Shown here piece by piece: positions 23,437 to 32,714 of a stretch of 64,000 nt of DNA. The translations under genes and the position numbers were made by a program. A model generated the notes under the pieces. It made no database searches, had not been told where the DNA came from, and saw only the letters and a program-made list of their open reading frames with translations. Origin of the DNA: Chloroflexi bacterium HGW-Chloroflexi-6 (lineage in GTDB: Bacteria > Chloroflexota > Anaerolineae > Anaerolineales > Villigracilaceae); assembly GCA_002840685.1 (NCBI GenBank), contig PHBU01000005.1:124001-188000 (forward strand). The letters run 5' to 3'. How positions within the stretch are numbered: position 1 is the stretch's first letter; each line of letters opens with the position of its first letter.

Positions 23437-25955
23437 TGCCCAAAGATCTTACCCGCTGGTATCTCCCCATTTATCTACTCCTCAACACTCTTGCGTTAGT
23501 GATCGCGGGGCTGGCAATGCTTGCCGCCAATGCAGGTTTTCAATCCAACGCCCGGGCAACACTGACAACGGCGGTCTTCGTCCTGGCAGGGCTGGTATTT
23601 TTTGCAGGGTTGTGGTTTGCCAAACGCATCAAAACGGAGCAGGCGTTTGCCAATAAAGGCTCGAATTATAAATTCCAGATCACACTCAACCTGGTTTTCG
23701 GGCTTTTCTTCGCACTCACCTGGGGGCTGGCCTGGCTTCCCGCCCAAAAAACCGGCACGTATTATTATTACTTCATCGGTATCCAGCCCCTGCTGGCCTG
23801 GGCTGCCTTTGCCAGTGGGCTCGCGCTGCTATTCAGTCTGACCCTGAGCAAGGGTTTCTCTCTCGAGAATGGCCTGGCTTACTGGCGCAGGCAAAAAACT
23901 ACGCTGCGAATTGCACTGATCGCCCTGGTTATATTCGGGTTGGTTGCAGCAGTGATTGCCTGGTTAAAGATTTGGGCAAGCAACGAGCCGTACTGGTACG
24001 GAGCAGGTGTGCCCTTACTGATCTGGCAGCTCTATGTGCTGATGCTGGCGGCCGTCCTGCTGCGGCAGATCCGTTTCGACTGGCCACGCCACACCGATGT
24101 GCTGCTTTTCTTCGTAATATGGGGCGTATCAGCCTATTTCTGGATCAACCAACCTTTGCAGGCAAGTTTTTTCTTTACGCCGCCGCTGCCTCCCAACAAT
24201 GAATTTTATCCGTTTGCCGATCTGGAAACCTTCGATCGCGCCAGCCAGTACGCCTTGATCGGCCAGGGCATCAATAATGGCATTTTTTTTGACCGCACGC
24301 TCTATATTGCATTCCTGGTTTACTTGCACACTTTCTTCGGCCAGAACTATGAACTTCTAATGAAAATTCAAGCCGGGCTGTTGGCCGTGTTTCCGGCTGT
24401 GATTTACCTGATCGCAAAAACACTACACAGCCGCCCGGCGGGGTTGATATCCGCCGCGCTGGTCTCCTGGCGGGGCATAAACGCGCTGGCAGCTATGGCG
24501 TGGATAGACACATCCACCGCCAAGCACATGCTGACCGACTTTCCAACTGCGTTGGGGCTGGCAATTTTCTGCCTGTTTCTGATCCAATGGATCAAAGACC
24601 CCCAGAAAAACTGGTATAAAGCTGCCCTGGGCGCCGGCACGTTGGGATTAACATCCCTTTTACGCCCGCACGTCATGGCGATACTGGTTGTGTTCCTGCC
24701 ACTGGTCATACTGGTTGCCCGCCCGAAATGGCGCCAGGGATTGGCAGTTGCCAGCCTGGGGTTTCTGGTTTTCTTTGCCAGCATTTCCCCATGGATGTTT
24801 TTTAGCGGAAATGACATTTCAATTATCGACCTGTATGCTACCCGCATCAGGAACGTGATCAAACAACGTTACATTCCACCCGAACAGGCGCAAACCCCGA
24901 CTCAGACTGTCAAACCGGTCTTGCCTGTTAACCCGGTCTTACCGCCGGCCGCAGTACAATCCAAACAACCCGTTCAAGTACCCTTCCAGGTTAACCATTT
25001 TTTCAACAATCTACAAACGTCAGCTTTGGGATTACCGCTCGCGCCGCAACTGCTCAACATAAGAGAAACAGTAAAAAGTGGAGAAACCGTCTGGCAGTCA
25101 GGCTGGCAGGGAACTTTATCGCATCACGCAAACATCATGCTCTGGATTGGGCTGGGCCTGACCGCTCTCGGAATCGGGTCCGCCGTCCAAAAATCGCGAT
25201 GGGCCGGGGTGGCGCTGCCAGCCGTATTTTTGATCTATTCCGCTGCCAATGCGTTATCGCGCACATCAGGCGGACGTTACCTGGTGCCCATGGATTGGAT
25301 CATGTTCCTGTTCTTCGGGTTGGGTTTGGCGGTTTTGCTCGAAGCCGGGCAAGCATTCTTCAACCGCAAGGCCGCCCAGGCTGAGTCCGCTCCGCCCGCA
25401 GCCGGGAAGGTCAGGCAAGTTCACTGGGCGGCAAAAGCGCTCGGGATTCTGGCCCTGTTCGGTCTGATAGGCGGGCTCATCCCATTTTCACAAACAATAC
25501 ATCCGCTACGCTACCAACCCCTCACTCAGGATGAATTGCTGGACAGGCTTTCGAAATTTTTACCCGAAACAGGGTTGAACAAACAAACAATCGCCGCTTT
25601 CTTGCAAGATGAAAATGCGGCCTTGATACAAGGAGCGGCGCTCTACCCACGCTTTTTGTATCAGGGAGAGGGATTCCCAAGCTGGCCCCCTTACGAGAAA
25701 GTAGAATACCCGCGCACGATCTTCGTTCTGATCGGGCCACAACTTAACGAGGCCAACATTGTCTTGCCCGGCCCTAATCCACAAATCATCCCGCACGACA
25801 GTGACGTGATTGTCTTGGGCTGCAGCAATGGCGTTACGTTCGATGCGCTGCTAGTGGTGCTAAACGAACAGGCACTCTATAAAATGCAGCCTGAACGGCC
25901 CTTGGAATGTCCCGTGCGCGAACCCATATGCAATAACAATAAAAAATGTCAGTAA
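23436..25955 (+). CDS. GT-C fold membrane glycosyltransferase (GT39/ArnT-like)
   Basis: An 839-residue polytopic protein with about 13 hydrophobic helices and a soluble C-terminal tail of about 170 residues. The periplasmic loop FYPFADLETFDRASQYALIGQGINNG at about 252-277 holds the acidic residues expected in the first loop of GT-C enzymes, and ALVSWRGINALAA... AKHMLTDFPTALGLAIF near 345-380 resembles dolichyl/undecaprenyl-phosphate mannosyltransferases. Donor would be a polyprenyl-phosphate sugar and the acceptor an exported lipid or protein; neither can be named. A Pro/Gln/Val-rich linker lies at about 484-515. It overlaps the upstream hydrolase stop, which suggests coupled expression. Confidence 0.75.
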   Translation: MPKDLTRWYLPIYLLLNTLALVIAGLAMLAANAGFQSNARATLTTAVFVLAGLVFFAGLWFAKRIKTEQAFANKGSNYKFQITLNLVFGLFFALTWGLAWLPAQKTGTYYYYFIGIQPLLAWAAFASGLALLFSLTLSKGFSLENGLAYWRRQKTTLRIALIALVIFGLVAAVIAWLKIWASNEPYWYGAGVPLLIWQLYVLMLAAVLLRQIRFDWPRHTDVLLFFVIWGVSAYFWINQPLQASFFFTPPLPPNNEFYPFADLETFDRASQYALIGQGINNGIFFDRTLYIAFLVYLHTFFGQNYELLMKIQAGLLAVFPAVIYLIAKTLHSRPAGLISAALVSWRGINALAAMAWIDTSTAKHMLTDFPTALGLAIFCLFLIQWIKDPQKNWYKAALGAGTLGLTSLLRPHVMAILVVFLPLVILVARPKWRQGLAVASLGFLVFFASISPWMFFSGNDISIIDLYATRIRNVIKQRYIPPEQAQTPTQTVKPVLPVNPVLPPAAVQSKQPVQVPFQVNHFFNNLQTSALGLPLAPQLLNIRETVKSGETVWQSGWQGTLSHHANIMLWIGLGLTALGIGSAVQKSRWAGVALPAVFLIYSAANALSRTSGGRYLVPMDWIMFLFFGLGLAVLLEAGQAFFNRKAAQAESAPPAAGKVRQVHWAAKALGILALFGLIGGLIPFSQTIHPLRYQPLTQDELLDRLSKFLPETGLNKQTIAAFLQDENAALIQGAALYPRFLYQGEGFPSWPPYEKVEYPRTIFVLIGPQLNEANIVLPGPNPQIIPHDSDVIVLGCSNGVTFDALLVVLNEQALYKMQPERPLECPVREPICNNNKKCQ

Positions 25956-26015
25956 AGACAGTAAAATAAGTAAAAATAACCCGTTTGCATCTTATGAATC
26001 GCGCGGCAAATCACA

Positions 26016-27812
26016 ATGGACTCCCTTAAAAAGCTATTCAGCTTGCCTGACATCAAAGATGACACACAGCGTTACACAGCCCGCATGTTGCGAGTGGTTT
26101 TGGGCTCGATTGCGGTCCTGGGAACTTTATACACCATCATCAATATCACCAGCGATCCGGCGAACAGCCTGCGCTATGGGTTGCAGTTTGTTTATATTTT
26201 TTTAAGCCTGACCGCAATGTTTTGGCTGGTGCGCAGTGGACGCGCGCAAGCCGCTTCAATCATCCTTGTGTTTTCTACCTGGGCAATCTTTACAGCAGCG
26301 GCTTACACCGGGGGAGGTGTTTTTAGTTCGGCCTACATGGGTTACCTGGTTGTGATCGCAATGGCAGGCCTGGTTACTGCCCATCCAGCCTGGACGGTCT
26401 CGATCAGCCTGCTGTGCATTTCTTCAGGATATGCCCTGCTTTTCCTGGAAAAAACCGGGATGCTGCCCGCCTCACGAGTGGTCAATGACAGCCAGAGCTT
26501 CTGGCTGGATAGCATCATTTACTTTGGACTGGTGGCATCCTTGCAAATTTTGGCTTCGCTGATCGTAACGAATGCCCTAAAACGCGCCAGAGATGAAAGC
26601 AAGCAAAAACAAGAAACAGATGAACGCGAACAAAGGCGCAGCAAACTGCTCAGACGCGTAATCGAATTGGGAAAAGAAGTTACCCAGGCCGCCGATTTGA
26701 ACTGGTGCCTGAAAACAATTCACCAAAGCATTCAAAAAGGGTTGGAATTTGACCGGGTTGGTTTATTCCTTTACGATGAGGCTCTGAATATCATTCAAGG
26801 CGTGTATGGTACAAACCGCCAGGGCGGCATTGAAGATATCAGTAGTTATGTTCGCAGCACTGAAAAATATGATGACTGGCATATCGCCCTGCAAGATCCG
26901 GATGGCATGAGTTGGATCGAAAATTATTCTGAATACCATAAAGATCTGTCGCCTGAAAACAATATGTACGGCGTTAAGGAGCATGTCACCCTGGCGGCCT
27001 GGTCAGGCAAGAAGCCGGTAGCCCTGATTGCAGTAGACAACGTTATCACCGGCCAGCCGCTCAGCGAAGAAAAGCTTGAAGCCCTGCGCCTGTTCGCAGG
27101 CTACGCCGGGCTGGCGATCGCCAATGCCCGCCGCCTTGAAGATGTCAATCACGAGCTGGAATCTTTTTCATATTCCGTTTCTCATGATCTTCGATCCCCG
27201 CTGCGGGCAGTGGTCGGTTTTTCACAGATATTAATGACAGAATCTGCCGATCATATCAGCCAATCTGAGATGCAATACCTGCAAAAGATCAACGAAAACG
27301 GCAAAAAAATGGGGGTGCTGATCGATGGCCTGCTCAACTTCTCGCGTGTCGGCCGGCAAACAATGCGCATGAGCACTTTCGAGCTGAAACCAATTGTTGA
27401 AAATATCATCAAAACACTTGATGATAGACAAAACTCCAGAAAAATCAATTGGAAAATTGGAGATCTGCCTGCCTGCACGGCAGATTACAGCATGATGCAG
27501 CAGGCCCTGACCAACCTGATCGAAAATGCATACACGTACACAGGCACCGTTCCAGACCCGGAAATTGAGATCGGCAGCACCACATACAACGGGGAAACCA
27601 CCCATTTCGTGCGCGACAATGGGATCGGTTTCGAGATGCAATATGCCGAGAAAATTTTCCGCGTCTTCCATCGCCTACACCACGACGATGAATTCGATGG
27701 GACGGGTGTCGGTCTGGCCATTGTGCAGCGCATCATGGAAAGACATGGCGGCAAGGTCTGGTCAACATCCGAACCGGGCAAAGGGGCAACATTTTACTTC
27801 TCGCTGCCATGA
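26016..27812 (+). CDS. Membrane sensor histidine kinase with GAF domain
   Basis: A 598-residue sensor kinase. Six or so hydrophobic helices fill about 24-190 (MASE-like membrane sensor), a short coiled coil rich in Lys/Glu follows, a GAF domain lies at about 215-370, then HisKA with H390 in SVSHDLRSPLRAVVGFSQIL, and HATPase_c with N in LTNLIENAYTY, DNGIGF and the GTGVGLAIVQRIMERHGG lid to the end. The H-box is of the phytochrome-kinase type. The stop overlaps the ATG of the next gene by 4 bp, so the partner response protein is translated from the same message. No ribosome site is obvious at its own start. Confidence 0.93.
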   Translation: MDSLKKLFSLPDIKDDTQRYTARMLRVVLGSIAVLGTLYTIINITSDPANSLRYGLQFVYIFLSLTAMFWLVRSGRAQAASIILVFSTWAIFTAAAYTGGGVFSSAYMGYLVVIAMAGLVTAHPAWTVSISLLCISSGYALLFLEKTGMLPASRVVNDSQSFWLDSIIYFGLVASLQILASLIVTNALKRARDESKQKQETDEREQRRSKLLRRVIELGKEVTQAADLNWCLKTIHQSIQKGLEFDRVGLFLYDEALNIIQGVYGTNRQGGIEDISSYVRSTEKYDDWHIALQDPDGMSWIENYSEYHKDLSPENNMYGVKEHVTLAAWSGKKPVALIAVDNVITGQPLSEEKLEALRLFAGYAGLAIANARRLEDVNHELESFSYSVSHDLRSPLRAVVGFSQILMTESADHISQSEMQYLQKINENGKKMGVLIDGLLNFSRVGRQTMRMSTFELKPIVENIIKTLDDRQNSRKINWKIGDLPACTADYSMMQQALTNLIENAYTYTGTVPDPEIEIGSTTYNGETTHFVRDNGIGFEMQYAEKIFRVFHRLHHDDEFDGTGVGLAIVQRIMERHGGKVWSTSEPGKGATFYFSLP

Positions 27813-29620
27813 CAAACGACCCGCGCAAACTGCCCAAGTTACTCTATATCGAAGACAATCCCGAGTCCCGCGCCATGATCCGGCGCATCCTGGCGCGGGA
27901 CTTTATCGTTCTCGAAGCCAGCGACCCGCTCGACGGACTGGAATTGGCCGTAGACACCCAGCCCGACCTGGTGCTGCTCGACATTAACCTGCCGCAAATG
28001 AGCGGACGGGAAGTCGCCGCCCGCCTGCGGACGCTGCTGCCCAACATCCCGCTGGTGGCCTACAGTTCAGATGAGTCACCCCAGGCCCGCGAGCGCACCC
28101 TGGCTGCCGGGTTTGTCGGTTATCTCGACAAATCGAGTGACATCGACAGCATTGCCGACTCGCTGCTTGAATTTCTGGGTGGCAAGCGCGAAATCGTGGC
28201 CGATATGGGCAACTACCAGCAAGATTTCGCGTCCGAATTGGTCGAGAAGTTGGAAGGCAAGATCCGCGAGTTGACGCGGGCTGCCGAGCGCAACGAATTT
28301 CTCAACGAACAAAATCGGCGCATGATCATCCTGCTCCAGCGCCGTCAGCGGCTGCTTGAAGCGGGTGCGCGCGTTGGGCAGATCATCACATCCATCCTCG
28401 ATCTCGATGAATTACTCAATGTCACCGTGCGGGTGGTGTGCGAAGAATACGGGTTTGCCGGGGCGGCAGTTTTTTTGCTCGACCCAACGGGTGAATGGGC
28501 AGAGCTCAAAGCCGGGCACAAAGCCAACTTTCCCAAAAGCAGGCTGAGGGTCGCCAGCGATCCGCTGGTCGGCGCGGCCATCCGCCAGGGAAAAATCCAC
28601 CTGACCTCCAACCAGATGACCCTGCCGCTGGTCGTCAAAGATCAGCCACTGGGCGCGCTTTCCGTGCATAGCAACCCCGAAGAACCGCTGACCGAAGATG
28701 ACCAGGCCGCCTTTCAAACCCTGGCCAACCAGACCGCGATCGCCATCAACAACGCCCGCCTGCTGCTTGACCTGAACCAGGCCAACCAGGAGCTTTTGCG
28801 CAACAAAACCCTGCAAGCGATCGCCACCGCCACCGGCGAAGCCATTCACTGGGTCGGCAACAAGGCCGCACCCATCCCCGCCAGCGCAAACCGGGTACGC
28901 GATGACCTGTTGGAAATGTCCGCGCTGTTTCGGGCGCTGCTGGCTTCGGCGGATGAAAAAACGCGCACTCACCCGGGCTGGGCCGCCGCGCAGGAAATCT
29001 TCGCCACGCTGGAGGCTGCCCGCCCCGCATTTCAACTGCCGGCCAAACCGCTGCCCCTCGGGCTGGAATCGATCCTGGAAGATCTGGAGATCATCGAGCA
29101 CAGCGCCCAGACCATTCTCGACATCAAGGAAGATCTGATCGGCCCGGCCCGGCTCAAAAACGAAGCCGATCTCGACCTGGCCCAGCTGGTGCGGGAGACA
29201 GTCTTCGAGATGGGCCTGCCCGAGGGGGCAGTCAGCCTCGAACTGGCCGAGAACCTGCCGCCGGTCTATGGCGATGCCCGCCAACTGGCGCAGGTCTTCA
29301 ACAACCTGATCAAAAACGCCTGGGAAGCCATGTCCGGGCGGGAGGATGCTCACATCCGGGTGCGGATGCGCCTGTCTGAAGACGGGAAAAACATCATCAG
29401 CCAGGTGCAAGACAATGGACCGGGTATCCCACCCGATCTGCTCGAAAGGATCTGGGTTTCCTTCTTCACCACCAAGGGCAACCGGGGCGGCACCGGGCTG
29501 GGACTTTCAGCCTGTATGGAGATTGTAAACCAGGCACGGGGTAAAATATCGGTACAATCTACGCTTGGCAGTGGCGCAACTTTTATCGTGACATTACCCA
29601 TTAGCAGCCAAAAAGACTGA
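27809..29620 (+). CDS. Receiver-GAF-ATPase hybrid kinase with H-W-V-G-N-K box
   Basis: A 603-residue protein in the order receiver (about 9-128; acidic pair E15/D16, phosphoacceptor D58, K near 112), coiled-coil linker, GAF (about 190-325), a helical dimerisation region and HATPase_c (about 480-600: NNLIKNAWEAMSG, DNGPGIPPD, GGTGLGLSACMEIV). In place of the standard SHDLRTPL box it has EAIHWVGNKAAPI with H347. The same box is found in the paralogue at 30055. The receiver is probably the target of the preceding membrane kinase, since the two genes overlap by 4 bp. Whether H347 is the phosphorylated residue is an inference. Confidence 0.85.
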   Translation: MTNDPRKLPKLLYIEDNPESRAMIRRILARDFIVLEASDPLDGLELAVDTQPDLVLLDINLPQMSGREVAARLRTLLPNIPLVAYSSDESPQARERTLAAGFVGYLDKSSDIDSIADSLLEFLGGKREIVADMGNYQQDFASELVEKLEGKIRELTRAAERNEFLNEQNRRMIILLQRRQRLLEAGARVGQIITSILDLDELLNVTVRVVCEEYGFAGAAVFLLDPTGEWAELKAGHKANFPKSRLRVASDPLVGAAIRQGKIHLTSNQMTLPLVVKDQPLGALSVHSNPEEPLTEDDQAAFQTLANQTAIAINNARLLLDLNQANQELLRNKTLQAIATATGEAIHWVGNKAAPIPASANRVRDDLLEMSALFRALLASADEKTRTHPGWAAAQEIFATLEAARPAFQLPAKPLPLGLESILEDLEIIEHSAQTILDIKEDLIGPARLKNEADLDLAQLVRETVFEMGLPEGAVSLELAENLPPVYGDARQLAQVFNNLIKNAWEAMSGREDAHIRVRMRLSEDGKNIISQVQDNGPGIPPDLLERIWVSFFTTKGNRGGTGLGLSACMEIVNQARGKISVQSTLGSGATFIVTLPISSQKD

Positions 29621-29663
29621 ACTGCAATCCATTCATTCATCCATTTTGTTCCAAGGAGGCGAC

Positions 29664-30053
29664 ATGCCCAAAATTCTCATCGTTGACGACGAGGCCGCAG
29701 TAGCGCGCAGCATGCAGAAAACCCTGATGCGCGCCGGTTACGAAGTCGAAACCGCCCCAGGCTGCGACGAGGGCTGGCAAACCTTGCAGGCCAACCCGAA
29801 AAACTTTGATCTGGCGCTGCTCGATCTGAACATGCCCGGTTTTGGCGGGTCGCCTGCCGTAGATGCCGGGCTCGACCTGCTGGAGCGAATCCACGAAACC
29901 TGGCCCGAGATGGCCGTCATGATCTTGAGCGCGTATGATGATCCTGCGCGCGCCAGTGAAGCCGCCAGGCGCGGCGCGCGCGGTTTTAACGTCAAGGGCC
30001 GCGAACAACATGTTCTCGAACAAATCCAAACCATTTTAGGTGGAGGCCGATAA
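29664..30053 (+). CDS. Stand-alone receiver (CheY-like) response regulator
   Basis: A 129-residue single-domain receiver. The acidic pair is D8/D9, the phosphoacceptor D54 in LALLDLNMPG, the switch Ser/Thr is in VMILSAYDD and the Lys in NVKGR near 119. Instead of the usual KP the last motif reads VKGRE, so the Lys is kept but the cis-Pro is lost. No output domain follows, so it must act by protein contact or as a phosphate shuttle. AAGGAGGC lies just before ATG 29664, which decides the start against a TTG at 29646. It sits between two paralogous GAF kinases. Confidence 0.9.
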   Translation: MPKILIVDDEAAVARSMQKTLMRAGYEVETAPGCDEGWQTLQANPKNFDLALLDLNMPGFGGSPAVDAGLDLLERIHETWPEMAVMILSAYDDPARASEAARRGARGFNVKGREQHVLEQIQTILGGGR

Positions 30054-30054
30054 G

Positions 30055-31611
30055 ATGACCCCGCAACCCCAAACCGAACTGCAAAAAACCGAACGCCGGG
30101 CGCAGCTGCTCGAAGCCGCCAGCCTGGTTGGAAAACAGGTCACATCCATTCTCAACCTGGATGAACTGCTGCCCAAAACTGTGGATATCATCTGCGATTC
30201 TTATGGCTTTTATTACGCCGGAGTTTTCCTGGTCGATGAAAACGGGAAATTTGCCGTGCTGCGCGCCGGACGCGGCGAGGCAGGCAAAGCCATGATCGCA
30301 GCCGGTTACAAGCTCGAAATCGGCAGCCACTCGATGATCGGCTGGTCGATCAGCCAGCGCCAGGCGCGCATCGCCCTGAATGTGGGCGAAGACGCTGAAC
30401 ATTTCAAAAATCCGCATCTGCCGCTGACCCGCTCCGAAATGGCCCTGCCGCTGGTGGTTGGCGAAAAAGTTCTCGGCGCGGTAACGGTCCAAAGCACCGA
30501 GGAACGCGCCTTCAGCGACGAAGACATCCTGACCCTGCAAACAATGGCCGACCAACTGGCGATCGCCATCAACAACGCGGACCTGCTCAAGGAATTACAG
30601 CGCACCAACGAGCAACTGCTGCGCGCCAAAACCTACGAAGCCCTGACCGCCGCCACAACCCAGGCCATTCACTGGATCGGCAACAAAGCCCTGCCGATGA
30701 CAACCGCCGTCGAACGCATCCGGGCCGATGCCGCCAGCGGCCAAAAATTGGATGAAGAAGATCTCGACATGCTGGCTGAAAGCGCGCGCCTGATCATCGA
30801 GGTCAAAGAAAACCTGCTTGGCCCGATCCGCGAGCCGCAGACCCGCCCGGTGATGGCTGCCGATCTGGTGCGCGCCGCCGCCTTCCAGGTTGGCCTGCCC
30901 GAAGCGTTGGTAAAGGTTGAAGTGGAAGAAAATACCCCGCACATCCAGGCGGATAGCGCCCAAATGGTGCGCGCCCTGTACAACATCATGAAAAACTCGA
31001 TGGAGGCTCACGCGAAACGCATTTATGTTCATATTGCCGCCACTCTCGACAACCGGGTTCTCATCGAAATCGCCGATGATGGCGACGGCATGTTGAATGA
31101 AATGAAGGAAAAAGTCTGGGCAGCTTTCGTAAGCACCAAAGAGAATCATACCGGGTTGGGTTTGCCTGCCACCCTGCTGATCGTCAATCAGCATCAGGGT
31201 ACAATCGCCATCAACAGTGCACCCCAAAAAGGCACAGTTGTTGAAATCTGGCTGCCGGCCGCGCATCACCCGCAAAGCCCGATCCTGACCAGCAGTTCGA
31301 AGAATATCCTGCTGGTGGACGATAACGATCCGTGGACAGTTTTTGCGCTTGAAAGCCTGAAGGCCGCCGGGCATACTGTGACCCGCGCCACCGCCATCCA
31401 ACCCGCCGACCTGGTGCTGGTGGATGAAGCCCTGTTCGGAGCGCAGATGACCGACATCCTGGCGCAGCTCAAAGCCCACGACCTGCTGGCCAAAACGGTC
31501 ATCCTGTCTGCCGCACCGAGTGTGGATGCGATCAATCTCTTCAGCCGCCATGGCGTCACCCACGTTGCGCTCAAGCCCTACACCACCGCCGAATTGACCG
31601 CCCTGGCCTGA
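30055..31611 (+). CDS. GAF-ATPase kinase with C-terminal shortened receiver
   Basis: A 518-residue paralogue of the GAF-kinase part of the 27809 gene: GAF (about 20-175), helical region with H206 in QAIHWIGNKALPM, and HATPase_c (NIMKNSMEAHAK, DDGDGM, HTGLGLPATLLIVNQHQG) to about 405. It then carries a C-terminal receiver with D422/D423, phosphoacceptor D457 (LVLVDEALFG), Ser in VILSAAP and KP near the end. Only 34 residues separate the acidic pair from D457, about ten fewer than usual, so helix alpha-2 appears missing. GGAGG at 30042-30046 supports the ATG at 30055, one base after the upstream stop codon. Confidence 0.85.
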   Translation: MTPQPQTELQKTERRAQLLEAASLVGKQVTSILNLDELLPKTVDIICDSYGFYYAGVFLVDENGKFAVLRAGRGEAGKAMIAAGYKLEIGSHSMIGWSISQRQARIALNVGEDAEHFKNPHLPLTRSEMALPLVVGEKVLGAVTVQSTEERAFSDEDILTLQTMADQLAIAINNADLLKELQRTNEQLLRAKTYEALTAATTQAIHWIGNKALPMTTAVERIRADAASGQKLDEEDLDMLAESARLIIEVKENLLGPIREPQTRPVMAADLVRAAAFQVGLPEALVKVEVEENTPHIQADSAQMVRALYNIMKNSMEAHAKRIYVHIAATLDNRVLIEIADDGDGMLNEMKEKVWAAFVSTKENHTGLGLPATLLIVNQHQGTIAINSAPQKGTVVEIWLPAAHHPQSPILTSSSKNILLVDDNDPWTVFALESLKAAGHTVTRATAIQPADLVLVDEALFGAQMTDILAQLKAHDLLAKTVILSAAPSVDAINLFSRHGVTHVALKPYTTAELTALA

Positions 31612-31632
31612 GAAGGCAAATAAAAAACGATA

Positions 31633-31678
31633 AAGTTTCGCCGTATCTAAAAAAACAGATGCGGCGAAACTTTTTTAA
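31633..31678 (+). terminator. Terminator of the phosphorelay cluster
   Basis: A 16-bp stem (AAGTTTCGCCGTATCT at 31633-31648 with 31657-31672, one G-U pair) and an A-rich loop, followed by TTTTAATT. It lies 21 bp after the last kinase gene. Confidence 0.9.
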
Positions 31679-31697
31679 TTCAAAGAGCAATTCACAA

Positions 31698-31726
31698 TTG
31701 CCACCCATGCCCCGATGGCGTAGAAT
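31698..31726 (+). promoter_or_regulatory. Promoter of the SH3 lipoprotein gene
   Basis: TTGCCA (31698-31703), 17-bp spacer, TAGAAT (31721-31726); start predicted about 28 nt before the ATG, which has a GAGGAGAG ribosome site. Confidence 0.6.
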
Positions 31727-31760
31727 CAAATAAGCATCACCCATAGCCGAGGAGAGAGCC

Positions 31761-32522
31761 ATGACCGTCCGCAACCTAGTCCGCTTCTTGATTTTTAGCA
31801 TCCTGCTCGCCACCAGCGCCTGCAACCTGCCTCAATCCCAGCCAGAACAGGCCTCCGCCGGGCCGGACGAGACCAGCATCGCCGCCACCGTTGCAGCGCA
31901 GGTCACCCAGGCCCTGTTCAAGACCGCCACGCCCAGGCCAAGCACCACCCCACAGCCGCCAACCGCGACAGCCACCGCCAGCCCGACCATCACCCCGACC
32001 TATTCACCGCCCCTGTTGAAGATCAACGAAAATACCAACTGCCGCAGCGGACCAGGCGAGGCCTACAAAGTACTGGTGGTGCTCAAGTCCGGCCAAAGCG
32101 TGGATATTGTTGGGCGCGGGCCGCAGGGCTACTGGGTGGTCAAAATGCCAGGGAAAAATGATACCTGCTGGGCCTGGGGCGAATTCGCCACCGCCAGCGG
32201 CAGCACCCACACCCTGGCCGAAGTCACTCCACCGCCGACTGCCACCGCCGCGCCCCCCGCCGCCCCGCGCGGGTTGACATATGATTTCGTCTGCACCTTC
32301 AGCGATGTGACCGTCAACCTGGGCTGGACGGATGTCGCCACCGATGAAAGCGGCTACCGCCTGCTGCGCAACGGCGGCCCGCTGGTCGAGCTGCCCGCCG
32401 ACATCACCGCCTACACCGATGTTGCAGCGGCCTCGCCCGGCAGCAGCTTCACGTACAGTGTTGAAGCCTTCAACAGCGCCGGGGAATCGTCCCCGATCAG
32501 CATTTCTTTTACCTGTCCGTAG
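31761..32522 (+). CDS. Lipoprotein with SH3b domain and FnIII-like domain
   Basis: A 253-residue exported lipoprotein. Lipobox ATSAC puts the lipidated cysteine at 21. A Thr/Pro/Ala-rich linker runs to about 80, then an SH3b domain (about 86-145: NTNCRSGPGEAYKVLVVLKSG, GYWVVKMPGKNDTCWAWGEF) with four cysteines, a second Pro-rich linker and a C-terminal beta-sandwich resembling fibronectin type III (about 172-252). SH3b domains of this kind usually bind cell-wall or surface polymers. The gene stands alone with its own promoter and terminator. Confidence 0.8.
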   Translation: MTVRNLVRFLIFSILLATSACNLPQSQPEQASAGPDETSIAATVAAQVTQALFKTATPRPSTTPQPPTATATASPTITPTYSPPLLKINENTNCRSGPGEAYKVLVVLKSGQSVDIVGRGPQGYWVVKMPGKNDTCWAWGEFATASGSTHTLAEVTPPPTATAAPPAAPRGLTYDFVCTFSDVTVNLGWTDVATDESGYRLLRNGGPLVELPADITAYTDVAAASPGSSFTYSVEAFNSAGESSPISISFTCP

Positions 32523-32545
32523 AAATAAGAGAGTAATGTCGATAG

Positions 32546-32583
32546 AAAAAGGTCAAAGCCGCGTGCTTTGACCTTTTTCTAAA
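32546..32583. terminator. Bidirectional terminator between convergent genes
   Basis: Perfect 14-bp stem AAAAAGGTCAAAGC (32546-32559) with 32565-32578 and a 5-nt loop; A-run on one side and T-run on the other let it serve both strands. Confidence 0.88.
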
Positions 32584-32603
32584 TTACCAAAATACAAACT
32601 GCT

Positions 32604-32699
32604 TTACAAGAACCACCCAAAGAAGCGCGTCAGCAAGGCAAACTTCTTTTTTGTTTCTGGACGCAACAGCCAGATAACTGTTTCTTTATCCCATGTCAT
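32604..32699 (-). other. In-frame open tail after the lipoprotein stop codon
   Basis: Beyond the TAG of the TolB-like lipoprotein gene (32715-32717) the same frame stays open for 36 codons to a TAA at 32604. The tail holds an ATG at 32699 and encodes 31 residues ending in KKKFALLTRFFGWFL. Its codon style matches the A+T-rich gene upstream. It may be a former C-terminus cut off by a nonsense mutation, a separate microprotein, or chance. Confidence 0.25.
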
Positions 32700-32714
32700 C
32701 CGATGCCAGCGTGC

